A stretch of DNA of 64,000 nt from Abditibacteriaceae bacterium (GTDB lineage Bacteria > Armatimonadota > Abditibacteriia > Abditibacteriales > Abditibacteriaceae): contig JAFAZH010000058.1 in the NCBI GenBank assembly GCA_019239895.1, positions 1-64,000 on the forward strand, written 5' to 3'. The position numbers and the translations under genes are program-made. Shown here one piece after another: positions 1-8,297 of the stretch. The number at the start of each line of letters is the position of its first letter. Position 1 is the stretch's first letter. The notes beneath the pieces were generated by a model. The model worked only from the letters and a program-made list of their open reading frames with translations, ran no database searches and was not told where the DNA came from.

Positions 1-2
1 AA

Positions 3-95
3 GAGCCGGGTCAAGATGTGGAGTTGCTCTTACGTTGTGCCGCCTTGAATAAGATCACCACTTTAGGAATGCCGGAGAGTTATGCTGTCCATTAA
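3..95 (+). CDS. 3' end of a gene running in from the left (partial)
   Basis: An open frame enters the window and reads 30 codons ending in GMPESYAVH before a TAA. The residue mix (Leu, Glu, Asn, Lys, without low complexity) looks like a real C-terminus, and the other two + frames stop sooner. Nothing in 30 residues identifies a family. It lies on the side where the cassette array of the integron would continue, so it could be a cassette gene. Weak call. Confidence 0.35.
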   Translation, partial: EPGQDVELLLRCAALNKITTLGMPESYAVH

Positions 96-176
96 TCCAC
101 CAGGAGCCAAGGGCATTACTTTAACCCCTTATTCATGCAACAAAGCCCGCTGTTAGGACGCTATACCTGTGTTTTA

Positions 177-431
177 TTATTTTAGCTGTCGCCGCGCCTT
201 GTCAAGTTTGGCAAACTGAATAGCTTGGTAAATGCCAAAGGCGCGGTCAATTATTATGATGCCAGAGAGTATCAACTTGATTGCGGGATCAGGCGGTAGG
301 AAGGTTAGTGGTGTCCAGGTGAGGACAGCCAGGATAAAAGCCACACTCAAATGGCCCGTCATTCTACTCAGGGATGCTGACCAGAGCTTGATGAGCGTTC
401 GCTTGTCCGGGGAAGATTCCATATCTGGCAT
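177..431 (-). CDS. Small two-helix membrane protein, probable first integron cassette gene
   Basis: An 84-aa protein with two predicted membrane helices (about residues 28-47 and 50-66) between a charged N-terminus and a Lys/Arg-rich tail ending in DKARRQLK. No family recognised. The start codon lies 27 bp beyond the attI-like 30-bp repeat at 458-487, and the gene points away from the integrase at 670, which is where the first cassette of an integron is expected. The opposite-strand frame at 232-522 has no such pattern and is treated as a shadow. Expression could come from TATAAT-like hexamers on the - strand near 478-483 and 526-531. Confidence 0.6.
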   Translation of the reverse strand: MPDMESSPDKRTLIKLWSASLSRMTGHLSVAFILAVLTWTPLTFLPPDPAIKLILSGIIIIDRAFGIYQAIQFAKLDKARRQLK

Positions 432-457
432 CTCAGTGCGAGTTGCTATTGACCCGC

Positions 458-487
458 GCGCAGCGGCCCAACAATATATTATGCCGC
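458..487 (-). other. attI-like recombination site (30-bp repeat, copy 1)
   Basis: On the - strand this reads GCGGCATAATATATT followed by GTTGGGC and CGCTGCGC. GTTGGGC fits the integron core site GTTRRRY (466-472). The same 30 bp recurs with 3-4 changes at 54523-54552 and 56981-57010. Its place between the integrase start and an oppositely directed gene is that of attI. Known: recombination occurs after the G of GTTRRRY. Inferred: this copy is the primary attI. Confidence 0.6.
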
Positions 488-559
488 AATGCCATGATTT
501 TGCGGTGGTTTTGCGGCTGTAGGCGTATTATACCGCGTTTTATGGCTCGTGACGACAAC

Positions 560-588
560 TTGCAAGGCTGGTGAAGCTGCGGCATAAT
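560..588 (+). promoter_or_regulatory. Likely integrase promoter
   Basis: TTGCAA at 560-565, a 17-bp spacer and CATAAT at 583-588. The -10 is embedded in GCGGCATAATA, a string that recurs at the attI-like repeats and, as TGGCATAATAG, before the small membrane-protein modules at 52.8-54.7 kb. A TATAAT on the opposite strand at 526-531 could fire divergently into the cassette side. Confidence 0.45.
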
Positions 589-669
589 ACGTCTACAGGC
601 GATAATTGCCGCTTCGGGGTCAGGGCATCACGCCCCTGGCGGCACTCTTTTAGAGGAGGCTGGTGGGCT

Positions 670-1629
670 GTGCCGATTGCGGAATTACTCGAAGAAGTGC
701 GCCATACCATGCGGGCCAGACGCCTGAGCCTGCATACCGAGCGCACTTATCTCGACTACATTCGTCGCTTTATCCGTTACCATAACCGCCGCCATCCCCG
801 CTCGCTGGGGGCGGCGGAAGTGCGGGCTTTTCTCAGTTATCTGGCGGTCGAAGAAAATGTGGCCGCCGCCACCCAGAATGTAGCTTTTAATGCTTTGCTC
901 TTTTTGTATCGAGAGGTGCTGCACATCGAACTAACCGACCTGGGGGCGACCGATCGCGCCCGGCGGCCCGCCCGTCTGCCAGTGGTGTTCTCTCCGGCGG
1001 AAGTGGCCGCCCTCCTGTCCCACCTGAGTGGCCCTCCGCATCTCATGGCCAGCCTGCTCTATGGCTCCGGTTTGCGTCTCATGGAATGTGTTCGGCTGCG
1101 CGTCAAGGATGTGGACTTCGCCTCTGGGCAGATTATCGTGCGTGACGGCGAAGGTCAAAAGGATCGCCACACCCTCCTGCCACGCACCCTGGTCGGTCCG
1201 TTGCGGGAACAACTGCAACGGGCACGCCAGCGCTATGATGAGGATCGTGCCGACCACTGTGCGGGCGTCTATCTGCCGCCCGCCCTGGCTCACAAATATC
1301 CCCGTGCCGGCAGCCAGTGGCCGTGGCAATGGGTCTTTCCCTCGTCCCGCCTTGCCATAGACCCCCGCTCCGGTGTCTCGCGCCGGCACCACATCAGCCC
1401 TGATGCCTTGCAGCGCGCCGTCAAAAAAGCCATCCACGAGGCGGGGCTACCGAAAACGGGCAGTTGTCATACGCTGCGCCACTCCTTCGCCACCCATCTG
1501 CTGGAAAACCACTATGATATTCGCACCGTGCAGGAGCTACTGGGCCATAAGGACGTTAGCACCACCATGATCTACACCCACGTCCTCAACAAGCCAGGGC
1601 TGCCTGTGCGCAGTCCGTTGGACGGTTGA
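670..1629 (+). CDS. intI: Integron integrase (tyrosine recombinase, IntI type)
   Basis: Site-specific tyrosine recombinase that would insert and excise gene cassettes at attI/attC sites. The N-terminal SAM-like DNA-binding domain (first ~100 residues, starting [18 protein letters not shown]) is followed by a catalytic domain with the first Arg in [16 protein letters not shown], the H-x-x-R box [29 protein letters not shown] with the late His and the nucleophile Tyr. Between them lies the IntI-specific insert ([11 protein letters not shown], then [20 protein letters not shown]), which separates integron integrases from XerC/XerD. GTG at 670 is chosen because AGAGGAGG precedes it by about 11 nt. 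A longer frame from GTG 571 would overlap the promoter. At 319 aa the length is normal, and no catalytic residue is missing. Confidence 0.93.
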   Translation: MPIAELLEEVRHTMRARRLSLHTERTYLDYIRRFIRYHNRRHPRSLGAAEVRAFLSYLAVEENVAAATQNVAFNALLFLYREVLHIELTDLGATDRARRPARLPVVFSPAEVAALLSHLSGPPHLMASLLYGSGLRLMECVRLRVKDVDFASGQIIVRDGEGQKDRHTLLPRTLVGPLREQLQRARQRYDEDRADHCAGVYLPPALAHKYPRAGSQWPWQWVFPSSRLAIDPRSGVSRRHHISPDALQRAVKKAIHEAGLPKTGSCHTLRHSFATHLLENHYDIRTVQELLGHKDVSTTMIYTHVLNKPGLPVRSPLDG

Positions 1630-1733
1630 GGGGGAAGGGGAAAGGATAAAGGCAGAAGGATGAAAGAGGAGACCAAAGGACTGTTGCATCGTTGGAGGTA
1701 AAAGGATGCAATTCCGGCGTGGCCTTGCCTTTT

Positions 1734-1789
1734 CATCCTTCATCCTTCATCCTTCATCCTTCATCCTTCATCCTTCATCCTTCATCCTT
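1734..1789 (+). repeat. 7-bp tandem repeat (8 x CATCCTT)
   Basis: Eight perfect head-to-tail copies of CATCCTT, followed by a diverged CCGCCTT. The complementary words AAGGATGAAAG and AAGGATG lie just upstream (around 1655-1710), so the whole 1631-1796 gap can fold on itself. Similar GGATGAAAG words recur at about 45640. A simple-sequence array likely to vary in copy number. Confidence 0.9.
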
Positions 1790-1827
1790 CCGCCTTGATG
1801 AATTCCCCGCTTAAGAAATCGTCAATA

Positions 1828-1858
1828 TTGATAAATCGTGGCTGCGCTGTGTTATAAT
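1828..1858 (+). promoter_or_regulatory. Probable promoter of the SPFH operon
   Basis: TTGATA (1828-1833) and a perfect TATAAT (1853-1858) separated by 19 bp, about 78 bp before the ATG at 1936. The spacer is longer than optimal. A CAAGGAGATGTT ribosome-binding region precedes the ATG. Confidence 0.5.
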
Positions 1859-1935
1859 GACGGCAATCATAGATTCGTGATTGATTATACGGGCGGCGCG
1901 GCAGTTGCTTCTGTGCTGCCACTCAAGGAGATGTT

Positions 1936-2808
1936 ATGGCGGGAGTACGGAATGTTATTTCGACGCTGACAGCAGAAGGACAAGAGGTCATGGGGCCAGA
2001 TATATTGCTCTGGCATTATCCCAACAACGACATCCTGAACGGTTCTTTGTTGACCGTAGAGAGCAACCACTTCTGTGTCCTCAAGAGCCGGGGCGCGATT
2101 CTCAATGTCTATGAGACCGGCCAGTTTGCTGTAGAAACCCCACAGAACCCGATTTTTGGTTCGATCCAGCAAGCCTTCTATGGCGGGCAGAGTCCGTGGC
2201 AATATGAGGCGCTCTATGTGAACCGCGCCAAGCTCGTGCTCAAAACCAATGGCATGGCCCTCTCGCGGGAAATGGCCGAACTGAGCTATGTCGTAGATTA
2301 TTACATCCATGTGGACACCAAAGAAGACGCCGTGCTCCTGGTGCAGCACATGCCCTATCGCGGCCACGCCCTAACCACTGACGATGTGAACAACTACGCT
2401 GGCCCGGTCATCGAGCAAGCTATCAACCAGATCATCCAGGTAACACCGCTCGAACAGGTCAACGAGCGCATCCATGACATCACCCAACTGGTGGGCCAGC
2501 ACTTGCAAGAGTTCCTGGCCACCTATGGCATTCATCTCAACACCGTGAAAGTGCTCGTTATGCCCCGCGATGAGCGGATGAAGGCTTTGATTTCCCTCAA
2601 GGCGTTTGGCCTGTCGGAACTGGACGCCGTGCGGCATTATGTGGCCATGATTTTAGCCGACCGGGGCGTGGTCTCGGCCCCCAATATGGCCATCGGGCAA
2701 CCCTTTAATATTGGGTCTGCCGTGCCCACCACAGCCGTCGGCCAGTTTGCTAATGCCTCGGCACCGCAGGCTGCCCCACGCCTGGCCAGTGATGGCAGCC
2801 ATGCTTAA
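1936..2808 (+). CDS. SPFH/Band 7-domain protein (virion-core-like subgroup)
   Basis: A 290-aa protein resembling bacterial SPFH proteins of the YdjI/virion-core-like type: an N-terminal beta-rich part (LLWHYPNNDILNGSLLTVESNHFCVLKSRG), then the Band 7 core (about 60-230) and a disordered Gly/Ala/Pro-rich tail. Unlike stomatins it has no N-terminal membrane helix. Family role: membrane-associated scaffolding. It heads a three-gene unit with an unknown protein (3037) and a zinc-ribbon membrane protein (3586), a set that suggests a membrane-surface complex. AAGGAG precedes the ATG. The stop is only 9 bp from a long inverted repeat, which may attenuate downstream reading. Confidence 0.8.
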   Translation: MAGVRNVISTLTAEGQEVMGPDILLWHYPNNDILNGSLLTVESNHFCVLKSRGAILNVYETGQFAVETPQNPIFGSIQQAFYGGQSPWQYEALYVNRAKLVLKTNGMALSREMAELSYVVDYYIHVDTKEDAVLLVQHMPYRGHALTTDDVNNYAGPVIEQAINQIIQVTPLEQVNERIHDITQLVGQHLQEFLATYGIHLNTVKVLVMPRDERMKALISLKAFGLSELDAVRHYVAMILADRGVVSAPNMAIGQPFNIGSAVPTTAVGQFANASAPQAAPRLASDGSHA

Positions 2809-2817
2809 TGGGGGAGC

Positions 2818-2996
2818 GGCCCTCACCCCGCCCTCACCCTCCCAGGCTAATAGGGGGAGAGGGGAGGTCACAGCACTACAGCCTTCATAGCATAAAGGTC
2901 TTACGGGAAGAAGCGTCATGCTTTTCACGAGCAAGTAATGCTTTAGGCTCCCCTCTCCCCCTATTAGCCTGGGAGGGTGAGGGCGGGGTGAGGGCC
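2818..2996. repeat. Long terminal-inverted-repeat element, G+C-rich arms (copy 1)
   Basis: About 49-bp arms beginning GGCCCTCACCCCGCC are nearly perfect reverse complements and enclose about 80 bp containing CACGAGCAAG. One of seven non-identical elements in the window with the same plan (2818, 12839, 15240, 36587, 41237, 42911, 45665). No open frame inside, so it is MITE- or REP-like, or a very large hairpin. It sits inside the SPFH operon. Confidence 0.9.
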
Positions 2997-3036
2997 ACTC
3001 TCAATACATTTACCCCATTCCCAGAAAGCACGATTT

Positions 3037-3573
3037 ATGGATGATCCGATTTTAATACAGCAGCTTAACCTGTTGCTGACCGGCTACGGTTATAATCTCT
3101 ACAACGTCGAAAATCGCGCCCGCGCCGATGATCTCCTGGTGCGCCAGCAAGCCTGCACCTGGCTGGGACAGGCCGCTGCCCAACTGGCGCAACTGGCGAC
3201 CGATTATAGCCAACGCTATATTCCAACGGCCACCCGCGAGCAGCCGTTTCCCCCTGCCGCGAACCTGGCCCAACTGCGTGAAATTAAGGCGCTGGGCGAT
3301 GCGGTTTCTCTGCTCGACTCGCGCATTCGCGGCATGGCAGTGCCCACCCAGGATAAAGTGTGGTCGAAGTTTCGCCAGGAGAGCGTCACCCTCCATCGCC
3401 TGCTCACTTTTGATTATCAACTGATCGCGGGAGCTAAGGCCCTGCATGACTCGCTATCGTCGCTCACCATTGACGAATGGACAAACGAGCAAGCTGCTGC
3501 CTTGCGTGCTCGTCTGCATGATCTTGAAACCTCGGCCAGGCAGCGCGAAGCGTTTCTGGTCACGCCGTTTTAA
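3037..3573 (+). CDS. Uncharacterised helical protein of SPFH operon
   Basis: A 178-aa, largely alpha-helical soluble protein with no signal peptide or membrane segment and no family I recognise. Repeated Ala/Gln/Leu heptad-like stretches (AAAQLAQLATDYSQ; AANLAQLREIKALGDAVSLLD) suggest coiled coils. Its place between an SPFH protein and a zinc-ribbon membrane protein, with only 12 bp to the latter, points to a shared complex. The ATG at 3037 follows the inverted repeat by 41 bp. Confidence 0.7.
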   Translation: MDDPILIQQLNLLLTGYGYNLYNVENRARADDLLVRQQACTWLGQAAAQLAQLATDYSQRYIPTATREQPFPPAANLAQLREIKALGDAVSLLDSRIRGMAVPTQDKVWSKFRQESVTLHRLLTFDYQLIAGAKALHDSLSSLTIDEWTNEQAAALRARLHDLETSARQREAFLVTPF

Positions 3574-3585
3574 CCCCTTTAATCT

Positions 3586-4005
3586 ATGAGTGACGCCGCC
3601 GCCCATCACACCTGTCCCAATTGCCGCGCCCCAAACTTAGACACGAATGTGGAGTGTGTGGTGTGCGGTGCCCACTTGCCCTGGGCTGCTGCTGCCACGT
3701 CTTCAGAAGCAACGGCAGTTCCAGCGCAACGCCAACGAGCCGATGCTGTCAATGATGCCATTGCCCAAAGCCCCGCCACCACCCAAAGCTTTGCCACCCC
3801 CGGCGACTCTGCCTCGGAAGTCCTTATGAATAGCGTTGCCGAGCGTATCAAGGCCGAGCAGGAGACTCAACAGGAACGCGCCCTGCAAGCGCGGCGGGTA
3901 TCTGAGAATCTGATTGTGTGGGGCAGTGTCGCACTGTGCGTGCTGCTGGGCTGTGTCATCACGTTTTTCATTGTCCTGCACCTACTTCGCTATCCTCCGC
4001 GCTAA
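3586..4005 (+). CDS. Zinc-ribbon protein with C-terminal membrane anchor
   Basis: A 139-aa protein. N-terminal zinc ribbon with CPNC at residues 9-12 and CVVC at 25-28, a Ser/Ala/Thr-rich linker, a charged helix (AERIKAEQETQQERALQARRV), then one membrane helix near the end (LIVWGSVALCVLLGCVITFFIVLHLL). This is a tail-anchored layout with the ribbon in the cytoplasm. It starts 12 bp after the preceding gene and closes the operon. Double zinc ribbons are common partners of SPFH proteins of this subgroup, which supports the grouping. Confidence 0.75.
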   Translation: MSDAAAHHTCPNCRAPNLDTNVECVVCGAHLPWAAAATSSEATAVPAQRQRADAVNDAIAQSPATTQSFATPGDSASEVLMNSVAERIKAEQETQQERALQARRVSENLIVWGSVALCVLLGCVITFFIVLHLLRYPPR

Positions 4006-4086
4006 CGGCATATTTACCTTGAGCAAGAACGTGCGCCAGTATTTGCTGCCATAGGGCGCTGTATTGATGGTCGCTCTAACCTTTCG

Positions 4087-5082
4087 TTACGCATCCAGGC
4101 TCGGCAGCATGGTTTCGGTGAGGGGATACTGCCGTTCCCGACCTTGCATAATCGCTTCCAAGTCGTCCACTAGCCAGTGCAGCGTGCGCAGGGCCGAAGC
4201 CAGCGTGCCGCCAGCGCGGTGTGGCGTAAGGTAGGCATTGGGCAAGGCGCGCAGGGCGGCATCGCCGTCTAACGGCTCACGGTCAAAGACATCTATGGCG
4301 GCCAGCAAATCGCCCTGTTGCAGCCGCTCCACCAAGACTGCGGTATCCACTAACGCGGCGCGGGCGACGTTGATAAAAACAGCGTGCGGGCGCAAGAGCG
4401 CGATTTCAGAACGACCAAGCAAATGTTGCGTGCCGGAATTGGAAGCGGCGCACAGCACGACGACATCCGATTCATGCAGCATCTCTTCAAGTGAGACGCG
4501 GGTGGCCCCATGCGCCTGAATTACGGCATCGGGCACGAAGGGGTCAACCACGCGCAGGGTCGGGTGGAAGGGGGCTAACAGTTCAGCCAGCCGTCTTCCG
4601 ACATGGCCTAACCCCACCAGACCCACGCTGCGCCCTGTCAGTTCTCTTTCCTGGGGGTCAACGCCAGTGGGAAAACTCCGCACCCACGGCTCCCCCGCCA
4701 CGCGCATGAGAGCATGATAATCCGATTGGCGGCGCAGTAGATTAAGCATCAGCCCCAGGGCCATTTCCGCCACCGCAGGCGACCAGCCATGCCGCGAGAT
4801 CGAAACGGGCAGGCCGCGCCGCAAAGCGACCTGCGCCCCGGCCTGGCCGAGATCAAGGTGCCCGGCATAACGCAGGTTCGGTGCAGCATCTAAAAGTTCA
4901 TCCGTCCACGCGGGCCACGACCACATCAAGACGGCATCCGCCCCCGCTAAATCGGGGCGGAACTCATCGGCTGTGTCATGCGAAGTCTGGCGCACCGTGC
5001 CCAGGGCTGCCAAAAGTTCAAAGACGGGAGCCAATGCCGGATACTCAAAGAAACCGGCGCGGAGGTTGACTAAAATATTCAT
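4087..5082 (-). CDS. D-isomer-specific 2-hydroxyacid dehydrogenase
   Basis: A 331-aa NAD(P)-dependent oxidoreductase interconverting 2-hydroxy and 2-keto acids. The Rossmann nucleotide-binding motif GLVGLGHVGRRLAELL is near residue 155. The family triad is visible as Arg in FINVARAALVDT, Glu in DREPLDGD and His in LTPHRAGG. Substrate cannot be told from sequence. The ATG overlaps the TGA of the upstream gene (ATGA at 5079-5082), so the two are co-translated, although no functional link between a dehydrogenase and that exported protein is obvious. Confidence 0.88.
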   Translation of the reverse strand: MNILVNLRAGFFEYPALAPVFELLAALGTVRQTSHDTADEFRPDLAGADAVLMWSWPAWTDELLDAAPNLRYAGHLDLGQAGAQVALRRGLPVSISRHGWSPAVAEMALGLMLNLLRRQSDYHALMRVAGEPWVRSFPTGVDPQERELTGRSVGLVGLGHVGRRLAELLAPFHPTLRVVDPFVPDAVIQAHGATRVSLEEMLHESDVVVLCAASNSGTQHLLGRSEIALLRPHAVFINVARAALVDTAVLVERLQQGDLLAAIDVFDREPLDGDAALRALPNAYLTPHRAGGTLASALRTLHWLVDDLEAIMQGRERQYPLTETMLPSLDA

Positions 5083-5975
5083 CGGATAAGCGGTGTGGGT
5101 TGGTTCGTGGCAGGTGGCGTAGCGGGCGGTGCCGTAGCGGGCGGTGGTGGCACCAGCACTCCCGCGCGTTTCGCAGCGGTTTCGAGGGCCGTGACGCGGG
5201 TGCCTAAGCGGTCTAAATTCGCCGTAAATTCCTGACGCAGCGCGGCGATCAGGTTACCTATTTCGACGCGTGATAAGGTTGGAGTTGGGTTCGCATTCGT
5301 GGCCGCACCGGCGGCTCCCGCATTCGCCTGGGCCGCTTTCAATTGTTGTATCTCGGCTTGCAGTTGGGTGATCTGGGCGGTGAGTTCCTGGCGCAAAGCG
5401 GTTGTATCTGCTGGCGCTGCACCCGCATCTACCGCCGCTCCTGGCGCGGCTCCGGTGGCATCGGGCGTGGTAACTTCCGGGCCAGCCGCCGCTGCGTCTA
5501 CGGGGGCGCTAATAAATAGTTCGCGTGCGGTAATGGGGTGGCCCGATCCCGCGTCTTTCCCGACTACAGAAGCGCCGCTGCCGACCGCGACCTCCGCCAA
5601 AGCCACTTTCTGTGTGGGGTCTTCGCCCCGGTGCAGCCAGGTCTGTGCGTTCACCAGCACTGTCTTAGGCTTGGGTTCGGGCAGGGTTTGCGAATTGCCA
5701 TTGGCCAGGGTGAAAGCCGAAACCGTAATCACCAGGCTATTCTGCTCCGCGTTAATGGTCTGCACGATGCCATCGAGACGAATCTCGCCCTGTCGCACGG
5801 CCAGCGTGGTTGCCGCATCCGGTGCTGTTGCAGGGGCCGGTGCCGCATCTGCCGGGGCTGCGGCTGGTGCATTTTGGGCAGAGGCGGCTGGGCTGAGCAG
5901 ACTCAGCATCCAACACGCACCAGATAAGGCCCAACCCGCGCTCATGACGCGCCTTTGCTTATTTTGAAAACGCAT
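5079..5975 (-). CDS. Exported protein with beta domain and C-terminal coiled coil
   Basis: A 298-aa exported protein. The start at 5975 (MRFQNKQRRVMS) is chosen because GGGAGG precedes it; a longer frame reaches 6038. Signal peptide ending ...SPAASAQ, an Ala/Pro-rich linker, then a beta-rich module (RLDGIVQTINAEQNSLVITV ... KTVLVNAQTWLHRG ... HPITARELFI) resembling DUF5666-type domains, then two heptad-rich helices (LRQELTAQITQLQAEIQQLK; NLIAALRQEFTANLDRLG) and a Pro-rich end. Probably a periplasmic or surface oligomer. It overlaps the next gene by 4 bp. Confidence 0.65.
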   Translation of the reverse strand: MRFQNKQRRVMSAGWALSGACWMLSLLSPAASAQNAPAAAPADAAPAPATAPDAATTLAVRQGEIRLDGIVQTINAEQNSLVITVSAFTLANGNSQTLPEPKPKTVLVNAQTWLHRGEDPTQKVALAEVAVGSGASVVGKDAGSGHPITARELFISAPVDAAAAGPEVTTPDATGAAPGAAVDAGAAPADTTALRQELTAQITQLQAEIQQLKAAQANAGAAGAATNANPTPTLSRVEIGNLIAALRQEFTANLDRLGTRVTALETAAKRAGVLVPPPPATAPPATPPATNQPTPLIR

Positions 5976-6228
5976 GAGGAACCTCCCAGAGAAGAATGGC
6001 TTGCCATTCACTATAACAGGCTTTGTTGCAGTTGTCATACCGACTCTGGCCGAAGCAGTGAGTCATTTATTTTTAGCAGGAAGACAGGAAGCAGGGAGAG
6101 CAGGAGAAAGGAGAAGAGTGAAAGGTGAAGATATGCACGCAGTATTTACAGCCTAACACGAACGCGTCTACTATCTCTTCCTGGCTCCCAACCTTCCTGA
6201 CTTCATGCTAAAATAAAACTGGATGCCA

Positions 6229-7545
6229 CTACTCTTTAACTGGTGCTGTTGCAGATGCGTAAGAGCGCGGGAAGAAGATGCAAAAGGTGGTGCCCTGGCC
6301 AACTGCGCTTTCCATTTCCAGACGAGCTTCGAGCAGTTCGCAGAGCCGCTTCACGATGGAGAGGCCAACGCCTTCGCTGTAGCGCATGATGTCAGTCGCC
6401 GCGAGGTCTGCCGGGTGTGCCGTCGGCAACTCGGTGTGAGCCGGAACCGGAGTTGCCGCGTCTCCGGCTTTTGGGGTGTCAGCTTCTCCGGTAGCAGTAG
6501 CTTCGCCTGTGGTAGCAGCGGCGATGCCAGGGCCGGAGTCGCGGATGGTAAGTCGCCACTGTGTCTCGTCGTGCCAGTCCCATGAAACCTCCACGCCGCC
6601 GCGCTGGGTGTATTTGAGCGCATTCAAGATGAGATTCTGCGCAATGCGCTGCACCTTGACGGCATCGCCCGCAACGGGCAAGCTGGCTGGGCCACGCGTA
6701 TGGAGGGTCAAATGGCGGGCGTCTGCCAACGGTTGCGCCGTCTCTCCCAATTGTTGCAGTAACGCCGCTGCATCAAAGGCTTGGACAGTGCGTTTTTCCT
6801 GCCCCGCTTCCAGGCGTGCCAAGTCCATCAGGGCCGTCACCATCTGATAAAGCGCGGAGATGCTGCGTTGCACCATACCCACGATCTGGGCACGCATTGC
6901 CGGGTCTTTTGCCTCATCCAGCAATTGAGACGCGCCCACCGCCACTGTGAGGCTGCCCCGCAAGTCATGCGAAGCGGTGCGCAAGGCTTCGCCCCGCAGC
7001 CGCTCCAACTCGCTCATATCGGAGAGGGCGCGTTCCAGGTCATGCAGATGGCTGGTGGCTTCGGCTTCCTGCCGCTCGTTATACTGGGTGACACTCTCGT
7101 TGATGCTGTCATTGATGGCTTCGGCCAGAGCCTGGCGTGCTAAGTGCAGCAGTTCGGGATCGCCCTCAGGATGGGCGCGGCGGTACAGCTCCATTTCCTC
7201 AATGAGACAGTAGTGCAGGTGGCCCCACTCGCGGGTGACTTCGCGAAGATCGTAGCCTTGTTCCCAGCGATGGGAGCCATGCTCGCGCCCCTCTTCGCGC
7301 ACCTGTTCCACTTCCTCGTCATCGCTATGGCCTGCTGAGGTATCGAGGGCGCAAAGGCGCGCATTGAAGGCCATCAGCCAGGTGGGGATGCCATCCAGGA
7401 ATTGAGAGCGAGTCAGTTGCGACGCTGTGGAAAGCACCGGATCGGCTTCTGCCCGCATTTTCCAGGCGTGTAATATGGCCGCCCTGCGCTGCTGGAGATG
7501 CTTGGAGAGCTGATTAAAGAGTCGCTGCTCAGCGAGGGAAGTCAT
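6229..7545 (-). CDS. Soluble sensor histidine kinase with RsbRD-type N-domain
   Basis: About 438 aa, no membrane helix. The N-terminal ~150 residues look like the RsbRD N-terminal domain (LSKHLQQRRAAILHAW ... EQGYDLREVTREWGHLH). A coiled coil leads to the HisKA box with phospho-acceptor His in ASHDLRGSLTVAVG. HATPase_c follows with NLILNALKYT (N box), DSGPGIA (G1) and GVGLSIVKRLCELL (G2). An insert of about 50 residues rich in Ala/Thr/Glu/Pro separates G1 from G2, where the flexible ATP lid sits. ATG 7545 has an AGG-containing leader; a GTG at 7563 is also in frame. No response regulator is adjacent. Confidence 0.88.
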   Translation of the reverse strand: MTSLAEQRLFNQLSKHLQQRRAAILHAWKMRAEADPVLSTASQLTRSQFLDGIPTWLMAFNARLCALDTSAGHSDDEEVEQVREEGREHGSHRWEQGYDLREVTREWGHLHYCLIEEMELYRRAHPEGDPELLHLARQALAEAINDSINESVTQYNERQEAEATSHLHDLERALSDMSELERLRGEALRTASHDLRGSLTVAVGASQLLDEAKDPAMRAQIVGMVQRSISALYQMVTALMDLARLEAGQEKRTVQAFDAAALLQQLGETAQPLADARHLTLHTRGPASLPVAGDAVKVQRIAQNLILNALKYTQRGGVEVSWDWHDETQWRLTIRDSGPGIAAATTGEATATGEADTPKAGDAATPVPAHTELPTAHPADLAATDIMRYSEGVGLSIVKRLCELLEARLEMESAVGQGTTFCIFFPRSYASATAPVKE

Positions 7546-7779
7546 GTTTTTTGCCTCTGCCACGGTATCCTATATCGGCTCGTGGACTGCTGTCTCTCTC
7601 CGCTCAAAGATAATAGTAAAGACAATATTATAGAGCAGGCTGCGTGCCGTTTGGTCGCCTCACGACTATTCTGAGATAATTCTCAGACGCTCAGGGCGGG
7701 TGACAGTTCAAACAGAGAAGTTGCAGCACGGCGATAGCATCGTTAGCCTGCTGACTGTTGTTATGTAAAACTTCCCCTG

Positions 7780-8232
7780 ATGAAAATTTCAGGTCAACAG
7801 ACCATGCCGGGCCGCCCTAAACCCATTCAAGCTGGAGCCATCGCTGGTTGCCAGGCCGCGATACTCATCTTCTTTTTGCAACTGCTCTTGCAGGGGATCG
7901 GCCTGGGCGGTGCTCCCAATGGCGTGGCGGGCGCGCACGCCATTCTGCACCTCCAGGGAATGCCCGGCTTGCTGTTGGGATTGGCTCTCTTTTGCCTGTC
8001 GGGTGCCCTCTGGGGTGCGCTCTATGCGGCAGTGGTGCCCGTGCTGACACCGCGCTCCGGGATTCTGTTTTGCCTCATCCCGTGGCTGTGCGCTGTCCTC
8101 TTCGTGCAACCGTTGCTGGGCCATTTTACCCAGTCCAACACTGGTTTTGGCGGAGCCTTACTGTCCCTGATCGAAAATATCATCGGCGGCGCGTTCTTAG
8201 GCTATCGCACCCCTTTTCTAGCGGAGCAGTAG
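7780..8232 (+). CDS. Four-helix membrane protein, unknown
   Basis: A 150-aa hydrophobic protein with about four membrane helices (near residues 15-36, 55-75, 82-110, 125-145), Gly-rich, with cytoplasmic ends suggested by the Lys/Arg at the start. No family recognised. It stands alone, divergent from the histidine kinase across a 234-bp gap that contains no obvious repeat. Confidence 0.6.
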   Translation: MKISGQQTMPGRPKPIQAGAIAGCQAAILIFFLQLLLQGIGLGGAPNGVAGAHAILHLQGMPGLLLGLALFCLSGALWGALYAAVVPVLTPRSGILFCLIPWLCAVLFVQPLLGHFTQSNTGFGGALLSLIENIIGGAFLGYRTPFLAEQ

Positions 8233-8297
8233 TCGGTGGCCAGTTAAGGAAAACCAGAGGCTAACCAAGTCGTTCTGGCTTAGTCTTCGCCAACTGA

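Noticed and set aside
101-165. Possible attC left of the first cassette gene (TTAACC ... GTTAGGAC)
   Set aside because: Neither end fits RYYYAAC or GTTRRRY exactly and inner complementarity is poor; not listed as a site.
232-522. 96-aa + strand frame opposite the small membrane protein gene
   Set aside because: Its translation lacks any ordered pattern and it covers the attI-like site; the - strand frame has two clear membrane helices.
931-1437. 168-aa - strand frame inside the integrase gene
   Set aside because: A shadow of the high-G+C integrase frame; no ribosome-binding site and no family motif.
1734-1789. Tandem CATCCTT array as a CRISPR-like array
   Set aside because: Unit of 7 bp with no spacers; a simple-sequence repeat.
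5299-5967. 222-aa Ala-rich + strand frame
   Set aside because: Antisense of the Ala/Pro-rich exported protein; composition follows from the opposite frame.
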